The notes beneath the pieces are model-generated. The model did no database searches. It was not told the DNA's origin and worked only from the letters and a program-made list of their open reading frames with translations. Positions 41,591-51,020 of a stretch of DNA of 64,000 bases are shown in pieces (within the stretch, counting starts at the first letter, position 1; each line of letters begins with the position of its first letter). A program made the position numbers and the translations under genes. Origin of the DNA: Microbacterium sp. No. 7 (lineage in GTDB: Bacteria; Actinomycetota; Actinomycetes; Actinomycetales; Microbacteriaceae); assembly GCF_001314225.1 (NCBI RefSeq), contig NZ_CP012697.1, positions 4,526,001-4,590,000 on the forward strand, in the 5' to 3' direction.

Positions 41591-42988
41591 ATGTCCACCC
41601 GAACCACACCCTCCGCACCGCCCTCGCGCACGTCGATGGGCCGCGTCGCCGCGGCCAGCACCATCGGCAGCGTGATCGAGTTCTACGACTTCATCATCTA
41701 CGGCACGGCGGCCGCGCTCGTCTTCCCCGCCGTGTTCTTCCCGGCGCTCGGCACCGCCGCGGGCACGGTCGCCTCGTTCGCGACCTTCGCCGTCGCGTTC
41801 GTCGCCCGCCCGTTCGGCGCGCTGCTGTTCGGCCACTACGGCGACCGGCTGGGCCGCAAGCGCACGCTCGTCGCGACGCTGCTCATCATGGGCGGGGCGA
41901 CCTTCCTCGTCGGCATCCTCCCCGACGCGAGCGTGCTCGGCGTCGCCGCGCCGATCATCCTCGTCACGCTGCGGTTCCTGCAGGGCATCGCGGTGGGCGG
42001 CGAATGGGCGGGCGCCGCGCTCATGGCGACCGAGTACGCGCCCGCGCACCGGCGCGGCCTGTGGGCGGCGTTCCCGCAGCTCGGGCCGTCGCTCGGCTTC
42101 GCGCTCGCGAGCCTGACCTTCCTCATCACCAACGTCACGCTCGGCGACCAGTCCGAGGCGTTCCTCGGCTTCGCGTGGCGCGTGCCGTTCCTGTTCAGCG
42201 CCGCCCTCGTGCTGATCGGCCTGTACATCCGGCTCAAGATCGAGGAGACGCCCGTCTTCCGCCGCGAGCAGGAGCGCCAGTCGGCGCAGGCCGCGCCGAA
42301 GCGCCTGCCGCTGTGGGAGTCGGTGCGCCGCCAGCCGCGCGAGATCCTGCTGGCCGGAGGCGCCGCCACGCTGCTGTTCGCGTTCTTCTACATCTCGACC
42401 GCGTTCCTCACGAGCTACGGCACCGCGACGCTCGGCCTCGCCCGCGTCGACGTGCTCGCGATCGGCATCGTCGGCGCGACGATGTTCGCCGTGGGCACAC
42501 TGCTCGCCGGCATCCTCTCCGACCGGTTCGGCCGCAAGCCCGTCATCCTCACGTCGGTGATCATCGCCGTGCCGTGGGCGCTCGTGCTGTTCCCCGTGCT
42601 CGACGTCGGAACGCTCGGCGCGTTCGCGATCGGCCTGTCGGTCACGATGTTCATCGTCGGCGGCTCGTACGGGCCCGTCGGCTCGTACCTGCCCGAGCTG
42701 TTCGACACGCGCTACCGGTACACGGGCGCGGGCATGGCGTACAACCTCGCTGCGCTCGTCGGCGGCGGCGTCACGCCGCTCGTCGCGGCCGCGCTCGTGC
42801 CCGAGCACGGCGGCTTCGGCGTCGGCCTGCTGCTCGCCGGCGTCGCGGTGCTCAGCGTGGTCTGCACCCTCGCGCTGCGCGAGACCCGCGGCACGGCGCT
42901 CGACTCGACGCCGCACGCCGAGGTCTTCGCCGGAGTCGCGCGAGCGGATGCCGCGGCATCCCCCGTCGTCGACGACGCCCGCGCGTGA
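41591..42988 (+). CDS. MFS transporter, metabolite:H+ symporter (MHS) family
   Basis: A 465-residue proton symporter with about twelve membrane helices. The opening 'ASTIGSVIEFYDFIIYGTAAAL' is the MHS hallmark. The motif GHYGDRLGRKRTL follows helix 2, and DRFGRKP repeats it in the second half. 'LRFLQGIAVGGEWAGAALMATEYAP' is also typical of KgtP/ShiA/ProP relatives that import organic acids. ATG 41591 has AAGGAGA upstream. It shares an operon with the acyl-CoA ligase 53 bp downstream, so it may import the acid that the ligase activates. Confidence 0.92.
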   Translation: MSTRTTPSAPPSRTSMGRVAAASTIGSVIEFYDFIIYGTAAALVFPAVFFPALGTAAGTVASFATFAVAFVARPFGALLFGHYGDRLGRKRTLVATLLIMGGATFLVGILPDASVLGVAAPIILVTLRFLQGIAVGGEWAGAALMATEYAPAHRRGLWAAFPQLGPSLGFALASLTFLITNVTLGDQSEAFLGFAWRVPFLFSAALVLIGLYIRLKIEETPVFRREQERQSAQAAPKRLPLWESVRRQPREILLAGGAATLLFAFFYISTAFLTSYGTATLGLARVDVLAIGIVGATMFAVGTLLAGILSDRFGRKPVILTSVIIAVPWALVLFPVLDVGTLGAFAIGLSVTMFIVGGSYGPVGSYLPELFDTRYRYTGAGMAYNLAALVGGGVTPLVAAALVPEHGGFGVGLLLAGVAVLSVVCTLALRETRGTALDSTPHAEVFAGVARADAAASPVVDDARA

Positions 42989-43041
42989 CCGCGCACCAGA
43001 GCCGCCGACCCGACTCGCCGACCAGAAGCAAGGAGCCCGAG

Positions 43042-44673
43042 ATGACCCTGCCCGCACCCGCCGCCGCGAACGACGAGCCGCTCACGCCGCTGCGCTTCCT
43101 GCAGCGCTCGGCGGAGGTGTTCCCCGACAAGGACGCGATCCTCTACGGCGACCGGTCGTACACGTACCGGCGGTTCGCGAGCGAGGCCGAGGAGCTGGCA
43201 CGCGTGTTCGCGTCGCTCATCGAGCCGGGCGACCGCGTCGCCTACCTACTGCCGAACACGCCGGAGATGCTCATCGGGCACTTCGCCGTGCCGCTCGCCG
43301 GCGGCGTGCTCGTCGCGATCAACACGAGGCTGAGCCGGGCCGAGATCGAGTACATCCTGCTGCACTCGGGCGCGCGGATCCTCGTCGTGGACGCCGAGCT
43401 GCTCGCCTCTCTCGGCGACCTCTCGTCGACCGTCGCGACGATCGAGGAGGTCGTCGAGGTGCCGGATCCACAGTACGGGCACCCCGGCGGGCACGTCGCG
43501 GCGGGGCAGGTCGCGTACGAGGAGTTCCTCGCCCGCGCGCACGACATCGACGAGCCGGTGAGCTGGCACGTCGCCGACGAGCGGCTGCCGATCTCCATCA
43601 ACTACACGTCGGGCACGACGGGCAAGCCCAAGGGCGTCGTGTACACGCACCGCGGCGCGTACCTCAACGCGATGGGCGAGGTGTTCCACAACCAGTTCAC
43701 GAGCTCGTCGGTGTACCTGTGGACGCTGCCGATGTTCCACTGCAACGGCTGGTGCACCCCGTGGGCGGTGACGGCGGCCGGGGCGACCCACGTCGCCCTG
43801 CGGGCCGTGCGCGCCGAGCGCATCTGGAGCCTCGTCGACGAGGCGGGCGTCACGCACCTGTGCGGTGCGCCGACGGTGTGCACGATGCTCGCGTCGTCGC
43901 CGTCGGCCCACGTCACCGAGCGCCCGCTGCGCATCACGACCGCCGGGGCGCCGCCGTCGCCCACGATCATCGGCGCGCTCGAGGCGCTGGGCGTCACGGT
44001 CGTGCACGTGTACGGCCTGACCGAGGTGTACGGCCCGTTCACGATCTGCGAGCACCAGCCCGCGTGGGACGGGCTCGACGCGCAGGAGCGCGCGCGGCTG
44101 CTCGCACGACAGGGCGTGGGGATGGTGCAGGCGGAGTCGGCGCGGGTCGTCGACGAGCACATGCGCGACGTGCCGGCCGACGGCGTGACGCTCGGCGAGA
44201 TCGTGCTGCGCGGCAACAACGTGATGCTCGAGTACTTCCGCGACAGCCGCGCGACCCGCGAGGCGTTCCGGGGCGGCTGGTTCCACACGGGCGACCTCGG
44301 CGTCATGCATCCCGACCGCTACATCGAGCTCAAGGACCGCGCGAAGGACATCGTGATCTCGGGCGGCGAGAACATCTCGACCGTCGAGGTGGAGCAGGTG
44401 ATCGTGTCGCACGACGCCGTGCTCGAGGCCGCGGTCGTGGGACGGCCCGACCCGAAGTGGGGCGAGCGCCCGATCGCGTTCGTCGTGCTGCGCGAGGGCC
44501 ACGAGGTGGATGCCGACGAGCTGCGCATCCACGCCCGCAGCCTGCTCGCGGCCTTCAAGGTGCCCGACGAGTTCGTCTTCCTGACCGCGCTCCCGCACAC
44601 CGCCACGGGCAAGGTGCGCAAGTTCGACCTGCGGGCGCCGGAGGCGGCGCGCGCCCTCGCGACGAACCCGTAG
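43042..44673 (+). CDS. Acyl-CoA synthetase (AMP-forming)
   Basis: A 543-residue adenylate-forming enzyme that joins a carboxylic acid to CoA using ATP. Motifs are YTSGTTGKPKGVV (P-loop), GLTEVYGP, GWFHTGDLG and the C-terminal lysine region TGKVRKFDL. 'MFHCNGWCTPWA' is typical of medium-chain or branched-acid ligases of the AlkK type. ATG 43042 has AAGGAG ten bases upstream. It follows the MHS transporter; together they suggest uptake and activation of an organic acid. The exact acid cannot be read. It ends 36 bp before the convergent island. Confidence 0.92.
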   Translation: MTLPAPAAANDEPLTPLRFLQRSAEVFPDKDAILYGDRSYTYRRFASEAEELARVFASLIEPGDRVAYLLPNTPEMLIGHFAVPLAGGVLVAINTRLSRAEIEYILLHSGARILVVDAELLASLGDLSSTVATIEEVVEVPDPQYGHPGGHVAAGQVAYEEFLARAHDIDEPVSWHVADERLPISINYTSGTTGKPKGVVYTHRGAYLNAMGEVFHNQFTSSSVYLWTLPMFHCNGWCTPWAVTAAGATHVALRAVRAERIWSLVDEAGVTHLCGAPTVCTMLASSPSAHVTERPLRITTAGAPPSPTIIGALEALGVTVVHVYGLTEVYGPFTICEHQPAWDGLDAQERARLLARQGVGMVQAESARVVDEHMRDVPADGVTLGEIVLRGNNVMLEYFRDSRATREAFRGGWFHTGDLGVMHPDRYIELKDRAKDIVISGGENISTVEVEQVIVSHDAVLEAAVVGRPDPKWGERPIAFVVLREGHEVDADELRIHARSLLAAFKVPDEFVFLTALPHTATGKVRKFDLRAPEAARALATNP

Positions 44674-44709
44674 GCGATCCCGGCGAGGTGACGCTCGGTC
44701 GGTCCTCCG

Positions 44710-45486
44710 TCAGCCGAACATGTACAGGCCGCCGTTCACCGCGATCACCTGTCCGCTGATGAACCGGCTCATGTCGCTCGCCATGAAGACCGCCACCGGG
44801 GCGAAGTCGCGGTCCGCGTCGCCGAGCTTGCCACCGAGCGGAAGCACCGTCCTCAGCAGTTCCTCGAACCTGGCGCGGTCCGCCGGCGACATGTCCGCGA
44901 GCATCTGCTGCGACATCGGGGTGTCCATCGACAGCGAGACCGTGTTCGCCGTGATGCCGTACCTGCCCCACTCCTGCGCGATGCCCTTGGTCCACACCAT
45001 CACCGCCGCCTTCGCGGCGCCGTAGTGCGCGTCCCCGGATTGCGAACCGTGCACCTGCCCACGCAGGGTCACCCCGGAGCCGCAGTTGATGATCTTCCCG
45101 CCGCGTTCCTTGAGGTGCCGGAACGTCGCCTGGTTCACGAGGACGGTTCCGAGCACGTGGCTGCGGAACATGCGCTCCCACTCCTCGACGGTGAGGTCGG
45201 CGGCGGCCACCTCATGCCGGATGCCGGCGGTGCTCAGCACACCGTCGAGCCCGCCCATCGACGCGACAGCCGCGTCGATGGCCTCATCCACGATCTCCTT
45301 CTGCGTCACATCGCACCGGAAGAATCCCGCGCCCGAGCCGAGACCGGCGACGACCTTCCGTCCGAGATCCTCGTTGATGTCGAGGCACGCGACCTGCGCC
45401 CCCTCCGCCGCATACGCCCTGACGGCCGCCGCTCCGGCGCCGCTGGCGCCTCCGACCACGATGAGCCTCTTCCCGTCCAGCAGCAT
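44710..45486 (-). CDS. Short-chain dehydrogenase/reductase (island, distal)
   Basis: A 258-residue NAD(P)-dependent SDR. The glycine motif appears as VVGGASGAGAA instead of the usual TGxxxGxG. The catalytic Tyr and Lys are in HYGAAKAA, and the Ser is in NCGSGVTLRG. The end 'SRFISGQVIAVNGGLYMFG' is the standard SDR closing. The start is ATG 45486 with AAGAAGGAG seven bases upstream. A longer form from ATG 45531 overlaps the M20 gene stop (TGATG) and cannot be excluded. Last gene of the leftward island operon, probably oxidising a hydroxyl group on the released product. Confidence 0.86.
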   Translation of the reverse strand: MLLDGKRLIVVGGASGAGAAAVRAYAAEGAQVACLDINEDLGRKVVAGLGSGAGFFRCDVTQKEIVDEAIDAAVASMGGLDGVLSTAGIRHEVAAADLTVEEWERMFRSHVLGTVLVNQATFRHLKERGGKIINCGSGVTLRGQVHGSQSGDAHYGAAKAAVMVWTKGIAQEWGRYGITANTVSLSMDTPMSQQMLADMSPADRARFEELLRTVLPLGGKLGDADRDFAPVAVFMASDMSRFISGQVIAVNGGLYMFG

Positions 45487-45530
45487 CCGGTTCTCCTTCT
45501 TTCCGGGATCGGCCGCGCGCCGATCCGACA

Positions 45531-46985
45531 TCAGTGGTTCCCTCCGGCGTTCGATCCGGTCCACTCCGCACGCAAGGGCGGCGGGACCACCTCGGGGCCA
45601 TAGGGCGACTCGTACGGTCGCTCGTCCAGCTTCGACTCGTGCTCCGCGACGACCTTCTGGCGCAGGTCGCCGTCGGTGAACAGGTCGATGGCCAGGGCCG
45701 TGAGCACGGTCGCCGCATGCGTCACGCCCTTGTGCGCGTACGAGGACTTGCCTTGCGCCACCGCCTGCCAGGAGTGGTTCGGCGTCCCGTACGCCCAGCA
45801 CGCCGAATAGAACTGGGCGGTGGGCGTCACCCAGCTCACATCCCCGACGTCGGTGGAGCCGTGGCGGACGGGGGGACGCGGATTCTCCGGGATCACACCC
45901 TCATGAAGCGGCCCCTCGACCGCCACCGTGCCGCCGAAGCTACGGCTGCCGGACTCCATGTCCTCCCGGGTGAACGTGGTCGCGAAGCTCGCGGCGAGGG
46001 CACGGTCGGCGTCGTCGAACGGCACGCCGCCGACGTGTTCCAGGATCTGCTGCAGCCTTCCCTCCAGGGTGCGGTTGTGCAGCACTTCCGAATAGGCGCC
46101 GCTGAGCGTCATCCGCACTGCGGTGTCGGTCATCAGCGCCGCGCCGTCGGCGACCCTCTGAACACGCTCGAAGAGTTCTCTGGCGTCGCGTCCCCGCGGA
46201 GAGCGTACGGAGTAGTAGACCTCGGCGGTGCGCTGCACCACGTTGGGCGACAGACCGCCGGAGTCGGTGATCGCGTAGTGCAGTCGAGCGTCATCCGGCA
46301 TGTGCTCTCGCAGATAGTTGGACCCGACGTTCATCAGCTCGACCGCATCCAGAGCACTGCGCCCGAGCTGCGGGGAGATCGAGGCGTGGCTGGCCCTGCC
46401 CTCGAAGCGGAATCGGGCGTGGAACACGGCGAGCAACGGGTTGTCGATCACACGGGTGGTGATGCCCGGATGCCAGGTGAGGGCGATGTCGACGTCGGAG
46501 AACGCGCCGCGCGCGACCATGAAGGTCTTCCCGCCGTCGCCTTCCTCCGCAGGACAGCCGTAGTAGCGAACACGCCCGGGCAGCCCTTGCGTGCGGAGAA
46601 GCTCGGCGATCGAGACGGCCGCGAGGAGCCCGCCCGCTCCCAGCAGGTTGTGTCCGCAGCCCTGCCCGTTGCCGGACTCGTTGCCCGGCGCCGGCTGCGG
46701 TCGCGGGACGTCGGCCGCCTGGCTGAGCCCGGCCAAGGCGTCGTACTCGCCCAGGATGGCGATGACCGGGCCCCCTGCTCCGGCTTCGGCGTAGAAGGCG
46801 GTGGGGATGCCGCCGACTTCCTCCGTCACCCGGAACCCGGCCGCCCGCGCCAGCTCGATCTGAGCCGCAACCGCGGTGTGCTCCTCCCACCGCAGTTCGG
46901 GCCGGTCCCAGACTCTGTCCGAGTACTCCAGGAACTCCGCGCTCCGCGCTCCGACGAGCGCCTCGATCTCTTCGATCTCGTACAT
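45531..46985 (-). CDS. M20-family amidohydrolase (AbgB-like)
   Basis: A 484-residue metal-dependent amidohydrolase resembling AbgB, the p-aminobenzoyl-glutamate hydrolase subunit, and related dipeptide-splitting M20 enzymes. Metal-site blocks are NGQGCGHNLLGAGG, CPAEEGDGGKTFM and ALTWHPG; 'AILGEYDALAGLSQAADVP' is typical of the AbgB group. ATG 46985 opens with Glu-rich MYEIEEIEALV. It lies 52 bp after the permease gene. It probably cleaves an amide bond in the imported compound. AbgA is not present. Confidence 0.86.
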   Translation of the reverse strand: MYEIEEIEALVGARSAEFLEYSDRVWDRPELRWEEHTAVAAQIELARAAGFRVTEEVGGIPTAFYAEAGAGGPVIAILGEYDALAGLSQAADVPRPQPAPGNESGNGQGCGHNLLGAGGLLAAVSIAELLRTQGLPGRVRYYGCPAEEGDGGKTFMVARGAFSDVDIALTWHPGITTRVIDNPLLAVFHARFRFEGRASHASISPQLGRSALDAVELMNVGSNYLREHMPDDARLHYAITDSGGLSPNVVQRTAEVYYSVRSPRGRDARELFERVQRVADGAALMTDTAVRMTLSGAYSEVLHNRTLEGRLQQILEHVGGVPFDDADRALAASFATTFTREDMESGSRSFGGTVAVEGPLHEGVIPENPRPPVRHGSTDVGDVSWVTPTAQFYSACWAYGTPNHSWQAVAQGKSSYAHKGVTHAATVLTALAIDLFTDGDLRQKVVAEHESKLDERPYESPYGPEVVPPPLRAEWTGSNAGGNH

Positions 46986-47037
46986 CCTCTTCCTCTGTTC
47001 GTCTCGTCCGGTTCGCCCACCGGGCCGCCGGCGCCCG

Positions 47038-48984
47038 CTAGGCGCGAACCAGACGGTCCTCGGGGGCGTCGAGCACCCCGGGAGCCGCGTCGCCGCTGGC
47101 GGCGAGCATCCTCGCCTGAGCGAGCACCTGTCTCAGGATGAGCACCACCGTGGCGGCCAGCCCGAAGATCAGCTCGGCCATCCCGCCGGTCGTGTTGAGT
47201 GCGAACGGGAGCAGCACGATGAACGCGCCGCCGACGATCGGGCCCACCACCAGGGAGTCGCGTCCCGCGATCGCCGCACCCAGCAGCAGGTAGACGCTCG
47301 TCCACAGCCCGAACGAGTCCGGGGTCACGATGCCGACCTGCATCGCGGAGAGGACGCCGGCGATCGTTCCGGCCGCCCCGCAGACGGCCATCGCAAGGAT
47401 CCGCAGCCGCAGAGCGCTCATCCCGATCGACTCCGCGCCGAGGGGCGAGTCGCGGATCGCGCGGATCCTCTGCCCGACGCGGGCCCTCCCGAACCACGCG
47501 AGCAGCGTCAGGCAGATCACTGCGATCGCGAACGACGCGTACCACATCGGAGTCGGGGCCACCAGCATGAGGTCGCCGATCTGGAGCGGTGGCAGGCTCG
47601 CGCCGGTCTCGCCGCCGGTGAGCGCCGGCAGGTTGCGCGCCAGCTCGGGCATGGCCAGGGTGAACTGCAGGGTGACGATCGCGAGATAGGTTCCGGAGAG
47701 CCGCGTGACGCTCGCGCCGAGCGCGGCCCCCAGGAGCAGACCGATCGGTATCGCGGTGAGGAGGGTCAGCAGCGGTGGCCACCCCGCCCTGCTGATGAGC
47801 AGCGCCGCACTGTACCCGCCGACCAGCATGAATCCGCCCTGCGCCAGAGAGAATCGCTCGGCGAGCCCGGATGCCACGTTCTGCCCGGCGACGGCGATGA
47901 TCATCGCCATCATCCCGGCAAGGACGAACACCGTCGTCCCACCGACGATCTGCGGCACGAGGATGACGACGACGAGCACTCCGACTCCCGCGACGGAGGC
48001 GGCGATCAGCCGCCCTCTCCTGCCGCCCGGCAGCAGACGGCTTCTCCTCGACGACTGGGCGACGATCGCTCCGATCCAGCGCGATCTCGCCATCTTCCCC
48101 GGCTGGGTGGGGAGCTTCGTCGCCACCGTCACCTTCTTGCGCCCCAGGAGACCGTGCGGACGCAGCAGGTACACGAGCGACAGGATCACGAGCGAGGTCA
48201 CGGCGATCCACTGCCCGCCGATGTAGTACGACACGAGCGACACGATGACCCCGTAGACGAGAGAGCCGACCACCAGCCCCCCGAGCGACCCCATGCCGCC
48301 CAGCACGACGGCGGTGAACGCGACGATGAGGAAGCTGGTCAGGTAGTGCGGATCCAGGTGCTTCGAGATGCTGATGCCGACTCCGGCGAGCCCCGCGAGC
48401 GCTCCGGTGAAGCCCCAGACGAGGCGCTCGATGGTCGCGACGTTGATGCCGTTCACGGCGGCCGTCGCGGGGTCGTCGGACACCGCGCGCAGCGCGAGCC
48501 CGGCGCGAGTGCGCTGCAGCAGGAACGCGAGCGCGCCGACGATGAGCAGGATCACGACCAGGAAGACAAGGTCGAACCTGCCCACACGGGCACCGAGGAT
48601 CGACACCGATCCTGCGAGCAGCTCCGGCGCGTCGATGCCCTTGGGCACCGGCCCCCACACGGCACCCACGATGCCGATGATCGCCAGCGTGGGGCCGAGC
48701 GTGACGAGACCGGTGATGAGCTCGGACGCATCCGCGAGGTAGCGGGTTATGACCACGCCCATCGCGAGCGAGATCACCGTCCCCGAGAGGATCGCGACGA
48801 GACCGGCCACCCAGATGGAGATCCCGGTATGCACGACCTGCCAGGCCAGGTACGCGCAGAGTGTGGCGATCGCCCCCTGGGCGAAATTGAGCACGTGCGC
48901 GAACCGATGGCTGAGCACCACGCCCAGCGCGATGGCGATGTACGCGCCGCCGGCGATGAGCCCGCTGCAGATGATGGCCCACAT
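47038..48984 (-). CDS. Branched-chain-type ABC permease, fused LivH-LivM
   Basis: A 648-residue protein combining both permease subunits. Residues 1-285 match LivH ('GLIAGGAYIAIALGVVLSH', 'LNFAQGAIATLCAYLAW', 'GFTGALAGLAGVGIS', 'GLVVGSLVYGVIVSL'). A basic linker with QSSRRSRLLPGGRRGR follows, and residues about 330-620 match LivM ('ASGLAERFSLAQGGFMLVGGYSAAL', 'GESIGMSALRLRILAMAVCG'). The two subunits are normally separate genes. ATG 48984 has a modest AAGGGA upstream. It works with the binding protein just upstream and the LivG and LivF ATPases. Confidence 0.9.
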   Translation of the reverse strand: MWAIICSGLIAGGAYIAIALGVVLSHRFAHVLNFAQGAIATLCAYLAWQVVHTGISIWVAGLVAILSGTVISLAMGVVITRYLADASELITGLVTLGPTLAIIGIVGAVWGPVPKGIDAPELLAGSVSILGARVGRFDLVFLVVILLIVGALAFLLQRTRAGLALRAVSDDPATAAVNGINVATIERLVWGFTGALAGLAGVGISISKHLDPHYLTSFLIVAFTAVVLGGMGSLGGLVVGSLVYGVIVSLVSYYIGGQWIAVTSLVILSLVYLLRPHGLLGRKKVTVATKLPTQPGKMARSRWIGAIVAQSSRRSRLLPGGRRGRLIAASVAGVGVLVVVILVPQIVGGTTVFVLAGMMAMIIAVAGQNVASGLAERFSLAQGGFMLVGGYSAALLISRAGWPPLLTLLTAIPIGLLLGAALGASVTRLSGTYLAIVTLQFTLAMPELARNLPALTGGETGASLPPLQIGDLMLVAPTPMWYASFAIAVICLTLLAWFGRARVGQRIRAIRDSPLGAESIGMSALRLRILAMAVCGAAGTIAGVLSAMQVGIVTPDSFGLWTSVYLLLGAAIAGRDSLVVGPIVGGAFIVLLPFALNTTGGMAELIFGLAATVVLILRQVLAQARMLAASGDAAPGVLDAPEDRLVRA

Positions 48985-49028
48985 GATGTGAGATGTTCCC
49001 TTCCGTGTCGGAACCGGGGACGGCGCCG

Positions 49029-50210
49029 TTATCGCTCCACCCTCTGGAACGCCCCGTCCTTCACGACGTAGTAGTTGAAGATGGCGGTGTCGCCCGCGTC
49101 GAGCGAGTAGGTGCTGTCCGTGCTCCAGCCCAGGCTCTTCACCAGCCCGATCTGCTTTCCGCCCAGACCACGAAGCGCCTCCATGAAGCTCTCCCGTGTC
49201 GCTTCGCCGCCGTCCTGCACGGCCGCGCGGATGCCCTCCTCGATGATGGCCCCCGCGTTCCATCCGAAGAGCGAGAGCGACGCGATCGACTCCGGCTTGC
49301 AGTCGCCCATCACCGTGGCGAACTCCTCCACAGCGGGCGACTCCTCGTCGAGCAGCGGCATCATGCCGGTGACGTAGAGACCCTCCACCGACTGGCCGCC
49401 GAGCGAGATCAGCTGCGGATCGAGGCTGTTCTCGTAGGTGATCATCGGCATGTCGAGCTGCCCCTGATCCGCTGCCTGCATGATGCCCGCCACGTTCGCC
49501 ATCGTCAGGATGAGCACGGCGGCGTCGGCGCCGGAGGTCCGCAGCTGCTCGATGACCGGCACGAAGTTGGTCGTTCCGGCCGGAGACTCGATGACCGTCG
49601 TGAGCTCGGCCCCCGCGTCCTCGGCGGCCGACTCGGAGCGCTCCGGAGCGCCCGGAGCGATCGTCGTGTCGTAGACCAGCGCGATCTTCTCATGCCCCTG
49701 CGCGACCATCAGGCTCACGCTCGCGGCAGCCTCGGTCTCGTAGTCCGGCGCGATGCCGAAGAAGTTCGGCGCCGCAGCCTTCTTCACCGACGCGCCGTTG
49801 GACAGCACGAGCACCGGCACGTCGGGGGTCGCGGCAAGCACCGACTGCGCGCCGGCGAAGCCCGGCGCGGTGAGCACCGTGACCGCGAACGGGTCCGCTC
49901 CGAGCAGTTGCCTGGCGGCGTTGGCCCCGCCGGTCACGGTGCTCTGGTTGTCGACGGGACGCACGTCGACCGTGTAGCCCTCGATCCCACCGTTCTCGTT
50001 GCGGTTCTCGAAATAGCACTGGATGGCGTCGGCGACGATCGCGCCGGGGGCCGCCGGCCCCGTCGCCGGAGTCGACACGCCGAGGATCAGCGTTCCTCCC
50101 GCCTCACCGCCGCCGTTCTCCGCGGCACCGCTGCATCCCGCCAGCGTGGATCCGACGACGACGGTCGCGGCTGCGGCGAACGCCGTCCGTGCCCATGCTT
50201 TCTTGATCAT
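49029..50210 (-). CDS. ABC substrate-binding lipoprotein, Leu/Ile/Val-binding (LivK) type
   Basis: A 393-residue exported lipoprotein. Lipobox GSTLAGC (Cys about residue 26), then a Gly/Glu linker. The type 1 periplasmic-binding fold shows in 'LILGVSTPATGPAAPGAIVADAIQCYF', 'VDVRPVDNQSTVTGGANAARQLL' and 'KIALVYDTTIAPGAPERSESAAEDAGAEL'. Proteins of this class bind amino acids, amides or aromatic acids, so the ligand is open. Good ribosome site before ATG 50210 (AAAGGA). It lies between the LivG gene and the fused permease gene. Confidence 0.91.
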   Translation of the reverse strand: MIKKAWARTAFAAAATVVVGSTLAGCSGAAENGGGEAGGTLILGVSTPATGPAAPGAIVADAIQCYFENRNENGGIEGYTVDVRPVDNQSTVTGGANAARQLLGADPFAVTVLTAPGFAGAQSVLAATPDVPVLVLSNGASVKKAAAPNFFGIAPDYETEAAASVSLMVAQGHEKIALVYDTTIAPGAPERSESAAEDAGAELTTVIESPAGTTNFVPVIEQLRTSGADAAVLILTMANVAGIMQAADQGQLDMPMITYENSLDPQLISLGGQSVEGLYVTGMMPLLDEESPAVEEFATVMGDCKPESIASLSLFGWNAGAIIEEGIRAAVQDGGEATRESFMEALRGLGGKQIGLVKSLGWSTDSTYSLDAGDTAIFNYYVVKDGAFQRVER

Positions 50211-50270
50211 GATGAAGTCCTTTCGTCTTGCAAGTCGTGTTCCGTGTCTCGTCTTCGAGCCGGAACGATG

Positions 50271-51020
50271 TCAGCCGTGGCCGAGGTAGGCGCTGAGCAC
50301 GACGGGATCGCTGCTGACCGTTCCCCAGGTGCCCTGCGAGATGAGCTCACCCGCGCTCATGACATAGATCCATTCGCAGATGCTGCTCACGAACTCCATG
50401 TCGTGCTCGATCAGGAGCACGCAGGAGCCGCTCCTCTCCGCGTAGCGGCGGATCAGGTCCAGCACGATCATCCGATCGTGCGCAGGCACGCCGGCCACCG
50501 GCTCGTCCAGGATCAGCACCCGGGGTTCGCCCGCGATCGCACGAGCGAGCTCCACGAGCTTGCGTCCACCGCCGCTGAGGCCGTCGCAGAGGACGTCGAC
50601 GAGCGGTCCCAGACCGAGGGCCTCCACCACCTCGTCCTGCAGCCCCCGGTCGTCGCCACGGCGTGCGAGTCCGATGTTGGTGCCGACGGTCAGGCTCCCG
50701 AACAGTTCAGCGGTCTGAAAGGTGCGCACGAGACCGGCACGGGCGCGCCGCGGCGCCGACAGGCGATTCAGCGTCCGCCCCTGCAGCGCCACCTCGCCGC
50801 GTGTGGGGGCGATCACCCCCGCGAGCGTGTTGACGAGTGTCGACTTGCCCGCGCCGTTCGGCCCGATGACGCCGACGACCTCGCCGGGCCAGGCGTCCAG
50901 CTCGAACCCTGTGAGCGCTTTGAAGGAGCCGAACTGCACATCGAGGGCCCGCACGCGGAGGATGGGCTCCTGCGCTGCGCCCGCTTTGGCCCGTTCCATG
51001 GTCGAGGTTCCGTTCGTCAT
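50271..51020 (-). CDS. Branched-chain-type ABC ATPase, LivG
   Basis: A 249-residue ATPase. Walker A GPNGAGKST, signature LSGGGRKLVELARAI, Walker B VLILDEPVAGVPAHD and switch His in LIEHDMEFV. 'LDVQFGSFKALTGFELDA' and the AGL-x-RTFQ element are typical of LivG. ATG 51020 overlaps the LivF stop by four bases. It is followed by the binding-protein gene after 60 bp. Confidence 0.92.
   Translation of the reverse strand: MTNGTSTMERAKAGAAQEPILRVRALDVQFGSFKALTGFELDAWPGEVVGVIGPNGAGKSTLVNTLAGVIAPTRGEVALQGRTLNRLSAPRRARAGLVRTFQTAELFGSLTVGTNIGLARRGDDRGLQDEVVEALGLGPLVDVLCDGLSGGGRKLVELARAIAGEPRVLILDEPVAGVPAHDRMIVLDLIRRYAERSGSCVLLIEHDMEFVSSICEWIYVMSAGELISQGTWGTVSSDPVVLSAYLGHG

Noticed and set aside
45487..45531. 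Longer SDR start at ATG 45531 overlapping the M20 stop
   Set aside because: Possible through coupling, but ATG 45486 has a textbook AAGAAGGAG and fits the family length; kept only as an alternative.
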